DNA from: Alphaproteobacteria bacterium
Lineage (GTDB): Bacteria > Pseudomonadota > Alphaproteobacteria > Micavibrionales > Micavibrionaceae
Reading direction: 5' to 3'
DNA length: 16,966 bases
NCBI GenBank assembly: GCA_002701555.1
Contig: NZVS01000057.1
Coordinates: forward strand, 1 to 16,966
Shown: positions 14,215 through 16,966 of the stretch, piece after piece
Numbering within the stretch: the stretch's first letter is position 1
How the letters are laid out: each line of letters starts with the position of its first letter
The notes under the pieces: generated by a model
Database searches by the model: none
Told to the model about the DNA's origin: nothing
Seen by the model: only the letters and a program-made list of their open reading frames with translations
Position numbers and translations under genes: made by a program

Positions 14215-14916
14215 ATGCTCACAAATAAAGAAAATGGAAATGTTCTATTTCTAATTTTAATAGCCGTAGCTCTTTTTGCTGCGTTGTCCTATGCTGCGAC
14301 TAAAAGTAATCAAAGTGGTACTGATATCACAAAAGAAAGAATACAAACCGATGCATCACAAATTTTGCAGTATGTTGCCGGATTAAGGACTACTATACAA
14401 CGGTTTGCTACGATCAACGGTTGTTCGCCATCTGAGTTTAATTTTGAAAACCCACACATGGTACATCCTGATTTTTGGGGCGGATCAACTAATGAGGCAG
14501 CACCATCAGACGGGTCTTGCGATGTCTTTGGTCCCAAAGGAACATATTTTTTAACCGCACATGATATTTCCTTTACAACAGACGTTGCTGTAGAGGATGT
14601 GGGAACAGACCAAACAGAGTTACTAATGTTTATGGTTAAAGCAAATACTGCACAGAATATTGCCCTGTGTACGGCTATTAACGACTTACTACGCCTTGAC
14701 GGTACATTTACCGGAGGCACAATAAGAACTGCTGACTGGAGTTTTGCACGATCAGCCGCTACTGGGTTAAATTATACTAATACTCCGGCATCTGTAGAAA
14801 TTATTGGTGAGGATGGTGGTACAGCCTTCGCCGGGCAACCGGAAGGTTGTATACAGGGCGGTACCACACATGATGGAGGAAGCCGAATATTTTATTTCGT
14901 ATTAGCCCCCTATTAA
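14215..14916 (+). CDS. Prepilin-like exported protein of unknown function
   Basis: 233 residues, start at ATG 14215 with GAGGA directly upstream. The N-terminus is short and charged (MLTNKENG), then a strongly hydrophobic stretch at about 9-27 (NVLFLILIAVALFAALSYA). This layout, with Gly just before the hydrophobic core, is like a type IV prepilin leader, but the Glu at +5 that most type IV pilins have is absent. After it comes a predicted amphipathic helix (about 38-66), then a Gly/Thr-rich, probably beta-rich region with four cysteines (C70, C102, C152, C212) that could form two disulfides. I recall similar GNVLFLILIAVALF-type proteins in some alphaproteobacteria, but no function is known to me. 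No pilus assembly genes are in the window. It ends 6 nt from the convergent DUF421 gene. Confidence 0.72.
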   Translation: MLTNKENGNVLFLILIAVALFAALSYAATKSNQSGTDITKERIQTDASQILQYVAGLRTTIQRFATINGCSPSEFNFENPHMVHPDFWGGSTNEAAPSDGSCDVFGPKGTYFLTAHDISFTTDVAVEDVGTDQTELLMFMVKANTAQNIALCTAINDLLRLDGTFTGGTIRTADWSFARSAATGLNYTNTPASVEIIGEDGGTAFAGQPEGCIQGGTTHDGGSRIFYFVLAPY

Positions 14917-14922
14917 GATTTA

Positions 14923-15429
14923 CTATTTTCTTATGGAATCCAGAAGATCTTTATCAATCTCTTTATCTCCATGAAGGACTGAAACATCGCCTGTTGCCTC
15001 AAAAACAACTGCCTTAACCTCGCTATAACGTAGGACATTTGCCTCACGTAATTTGGCTTTTAAATCTTCCTTAGTGATTTTGGCAATTAGAAGATTTTTA
15101 TGAAGTATTTCAGGGCCGTCCATTAAAAGAATTGGTTTATTTTCCAAAATGCTTTCCGGGCGCAACATTCTCCATCCCGAAAATAGCGACTGGATTATCA
15201 GGAAAACACCAATAGCCACTACTCCTTGCATAAGTGTTGGCTCTTTTTGCACCACGACACTTGCTAGAATAGATCCAATCGCAATAGTCACCGCAAAGTC
15301 ATGAGCTGACATCTTAGAGAAGCTCCTAAGGCCGTTTAACTTTACAAATAGAAGCATCAGAAAATATACTAAAACCGTAGAAACGCTAATACCTACAACT
15401 TCACCTAAAGTAATTTTTATCCAATCCAT
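14923..15429 (-). CDS. DUF421 family (YetF-like) membrane protein
   Basis: 168 residues. There are three membrane segments at about 9-29, 44-61 and 66-83, then a cytosolic alpha/beta domain. The loop LNGLRSFSKMSAHDFAVTIAIGSILAS (around 31-57) is the family signature between segments 1 and 2, and the C-terminal domain holds LLMDGPEILHKNLL, ITKEDLKAKLRE and VKAVVFEATGDVSVL, all typical of DUF421. It is shorter than the roughly 220-residue Bacillus members because the tail after the first soluble domain is missing, as in many proteobacterial homologues. The function is not established. The stop is 6 nt from the convergent prepilin-like gene with no terminator visible between. The start faces the PfpI gene across a 94-nt divergent gap. 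Confidence 0.88.
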   Translation of the reverse strand: MDWIKITLGEVVGISVSTVLVYFLMLLFVKLNGLRSFSKMSAHDFAVTIAIGSILASVVVQKEPTLMQGVVAIGVFLIIQSLFSGWRMLRPESILENKPILLMDGPEILHKNLLIAKITKEDLKAKLREANVLRYSEVKAVVFEATGDVSVLHGDKEIDKDLLDSIRK

Positions 15430-15523
15430 ACTGTACTTTCGTATAATTTCTGCTTTGAACTATTAGACGTGAGTACCGTTTGTAACACAGAATGGAATAA
15501 AATATTAGAGAAAGGACATTTTT

Positions 15524-16087
15524 ATGTCACAGAAATTAAAAGGTAAAAAAATTGCGTTTCTAGCAACGGATGGTTTTGAGCAAGTTGAACTTACAAAACC
15601 ATGGGAAGCTGTCAAAAATGCAGGTGCAGAAGTCGAACTGGTTTCACTAGAAAAAGGTGAAATACATGGTATGAATCACGATGAAAAAGGCGATAAATTC
15701 ACAGTTGATAAAACTGTTAATGAGGTCAGTGCGTCAGATTATAATGGTCTTGTACTGCCGGGCGGTGTGCATAACCCTGACACATTAAGGACAAATCCGG
15801 ACGCTGTGCTTTTCGTAAAAGAATTTTTTGAGCAGCATAAGCCAGTATCTGCCATATGCCATGGACCTTGGACACTTATTGAAGCTGACGTAGTGCGCGG
15901 AAGAAAACTCACATCATGGCCTAGCCTGAGAACAGATATAACTAATGCAGGCGGGACATGGGTAGATGAAGAAGTCCATGTAGATAATGGCCTTACAACC
16001 AGCCGCAAACCTGATGACCTCGAAGCCTTCTGCAAAAAAACTGTAGAAGAGTTATGCGAAGGAAAACATGAAAAGCAGGCTGCATAA
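15524..16087 (+). CDS. PfpI/DJ-1 family protein (type 1 glutamine amidotransferase-like)
   Basis: 187 residues, with a strong GAAAGGA ribosome site upstream of ATG 15524. The family fold is clear: KIAFLATDGFEQVEL (9-23) with the conserved Glu, GLVLPGGVHNPDTLR (75-89), and the nucleophile elbow AICHGPW (110-116) with C112 and H113. LTSWPSLRTDITNAGG (129-144) and GLTTSRKPDDLEAFC (156-170) complete the PfpI pattern. Members have been described as proteases, as deglycases acting on methylglyoxal/glyoxal-modified proteins, or as stress proteins; which applies here cannot be read from sequence. It is cytoplasmic, with no signal peptide. It appears to be a single-gene unit, ending in the strong terminator at 16111-16145. 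Confidence 0.92.
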   Translation: MSQKLKGKKIAFLATDGFEQVELTKPWEAVKNAGAEVELVSLEKGEIHGMNHDEKGDKFTVDKTVNEVSASDYNGLVLPGGVHNPDTLRTNPDAVLFVKEFFEQHKPVSAICHGPWTLIEADVVRGRKLTSWPSLRTDITNAGGTWVDEEVHVDNGLTTSRKPDDLEAFCKKTVEELCEGKHEKQAA

Positions 16088-16110
16088 GCTACAAAAACTT
16101 AATAAGTTTA

Positions 16111-16145
16111 AAAAGCTATACCCCTATCGGGTGTAGCTTTTTTTT
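16111..16145. terminator. Strong bidirectional intrinsic terminator
   Basis: Arms 16111-16123 and 16129-16141 form a 13-bp stem (one G-U) with a 5-nt loop. On the plus strand eight Ts follow (16138-16145), ending the PfpI-family transcript. On the minus strand the A-rich left arm reads as a T-run, and the stem begins within a few nt of the TGA (16147-16145) of the convergent gene, so both genes probably share it. Confidence 0.9.
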
Positions 16146-16966
16146 CATCTTTTTTCGATTACGATTTGGTCTACAGGTATGTAGCTACTCATGCGGGTGA
16201 AAGATCTTTCGGCTTTCCCATCCCGGAAAATCAATCGCTCACCTTTACTTAAATCCCACATCATTTTCCTGCCATCCACAATTGGGGGTTTATTTGATAT
16301 CAAAATCTTATCATCAACTTCAACTGTTAGCACAAAAGTTAAAGAAACGTTTTCGCGGGCTGATATGATCCTTACCCACTCCCTATTATATTTATGGCCC
16401 ATATAATCCCAATATGGAGACATACCTAATTTTCTTGCACCGCCTCTAACGTCATTTGAATCAGAATTGATTTCGCCTATTTTCAAAATTCTGTTGTCAT
16501 CTAATTCGGGCAAAGAAACGTCAATGACCATTTCCTCACCTGCCGAGGACATTATCGCTTCATTAAAACTTTCATAAAAATCTATTTTTCCACTATCGCT
16601 CACTAAATTAAAATATGTGTTCGCTGATGTTTTCCCTGACATTTTTCCTTTAATTTCGTAAGGAGATAGCAAAACGTTTCCTTCGTGATCAGGTTTTGTA
16701 ACCACACCATAAAAAGGGTCAACGAGAAAACCATTCTGATTTGGTTCAACAAGAAGCGCAGAATGTGCACTAGAACCGTTGAGCATGTTAAATTGCACGG
16801 AAGATATGTTGTTTTTGTTCAAAACATAACCCATCATGCGCGCGGCATTGTCACATTCCCCCTGCTCCAGCAATAACTCTACTGTTCCATGAGGCAAACT
16901 TATGAATGAGGGTAAAATTTCATGGGACAAATACGGCCTAATCCGAAGAAAAAATGATTCTGAAAC
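16145..16966 (-). CDS. Transglutaminase-like cysteine hydrolase candidate, 5' end outside window
   Basis: The frame is open to the right edge (273 codons visible), so the true start is probably beyond 16966; a TTG at 16930 is the only internal start-like codon near the edge. Counting from that TTG, a conserved-looking triad stands in transglutaminase order: Cys26 in EQGECDNAARMM, His56 in SSAHSALLV, Asp71 in GFLVDPFYG. The spacing and the small-residue helix after Cys match the transglutaminase/papain-like core (TGase_1/BTLCP type), in which Cys, His and Asp form the active site. Residues from about 100 onward look like two beta-rich segments of no recognised family. No signal peptide can be judged without the N-terminus. 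It may be a peptidase, an amidase or a protein crosslinker; the specific function is unknown. It is convergent with the PfpI gene. Confidence 0.6.
   Translation of the reverse strand, partial: VSESFFLRIRPYLSHEILPSFISLPHGTVELLLEQGECDNAARMMGYVLNKNNISSVQFNMLNGSSAHSALLVEPNQNGFLVDPFYGVVTKPDHEGNVLLSPYEIKGKMSGKTSANTYFNLVSDSGKIDFYESFNEAIMSSAGEEMVIDVSLPELDDNRILKIGEINSDSNDVRGGARKLGMSPYWDYMGHKYNREWVRIISARENVSLTFVLTVEVDDKILISNKPPIVDGRKMMWDLSKGERLIFRDGKAERSFTRMSSYIPVDQIVIEKR

Overview
The window looks like chromosomal DNA of a moderately AT-rich, polarly flagellated alphaproteobacterium. I judge this from five things: the short alphaproteobacterial form of FlhF followed by FlhG, a PodJ-like SEL1-repeat polarity protein, electron-transfer flavoprotein:ubiquinone oxidoreductase (ETF-QO) of the alphaproteobacterial/mitochondrial type, a type-4-like uracil-DNA glycosylase with the WRPPGNRTPTP motif, and CtrA-, CcrM- (GANTC) and DnaA-like sites in intergenic regions. 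Genus and order cannot be fixed from sequence reading alone. I see no integrase, transposase, CRISPR array or rRNA, and no sign of a recently acquired island.

Left part (1-6921, all minus strand, read right to left): a type-4-like uracil-DNA glycosylase lacking the usual iron-sulfur cysteines, a periplasmic lytic transglycosylase 6 nt behind it, alanyl-tRNA synthetase (alaS), then flhF and the start of flhG, which runs off the left edge. The 99-nt gap before flhF holds a perfect TTAA-N7-TTAA CtrA-type box and a GATTC site.

Middle (7044-12842): divergent from the glycosylase, ETF-QO is followed after 26 nt by a TPR-repeat lipoprotein, probably one transcription unit. It meets head-on a minus-strand gene for a PodJ-like membrane protein (coiled coil, one membrane segment, four SEL1 repeats, C-terminal peptidoglycan-binding domain). 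A hairpin with a T-rich tail between them terminates the minus-strand gene.

Right part (12843-16966): a 246-nt intergenic stretch carries a hairpin with two adjacent GANTC sites, a DnaA-box-like 9-mer, an orphan terminator-like hairpin and the promoter of tRNA-Gln(UUG). Then come a membrane-anchored M15/DUF882 (MepK-like) murein peptidase candidate, an orphan prepilin-like protein with four cysteines, a YetF-type DUF421 membrane protein on the minus strand, a PfpI/DJ-1-family protein, a strong bidirectional terminator, and a minus-strand transglutaminase-like cysteine hydrolase candidate that is cut by the right edge.

Taken together, much of the window concerns the cell envelope and cell poles: FlhF/FlhG place the flagellum, the PodJ-like protein organises a pole, and the transglycosylase and M15 peptidase would remodel murein. 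Housekeeping genes (alaS, udg, ETF-QO, tRNA-Gln) lie between them. I did not find a clear new multi-gene system. The most notable items are the cysteine-less glycosylase, the cell-cycle-type sites upstream of flhF and the PodJ-like gene, and the two poorly characterised proteins at 14215-14916 and 16145-16966.
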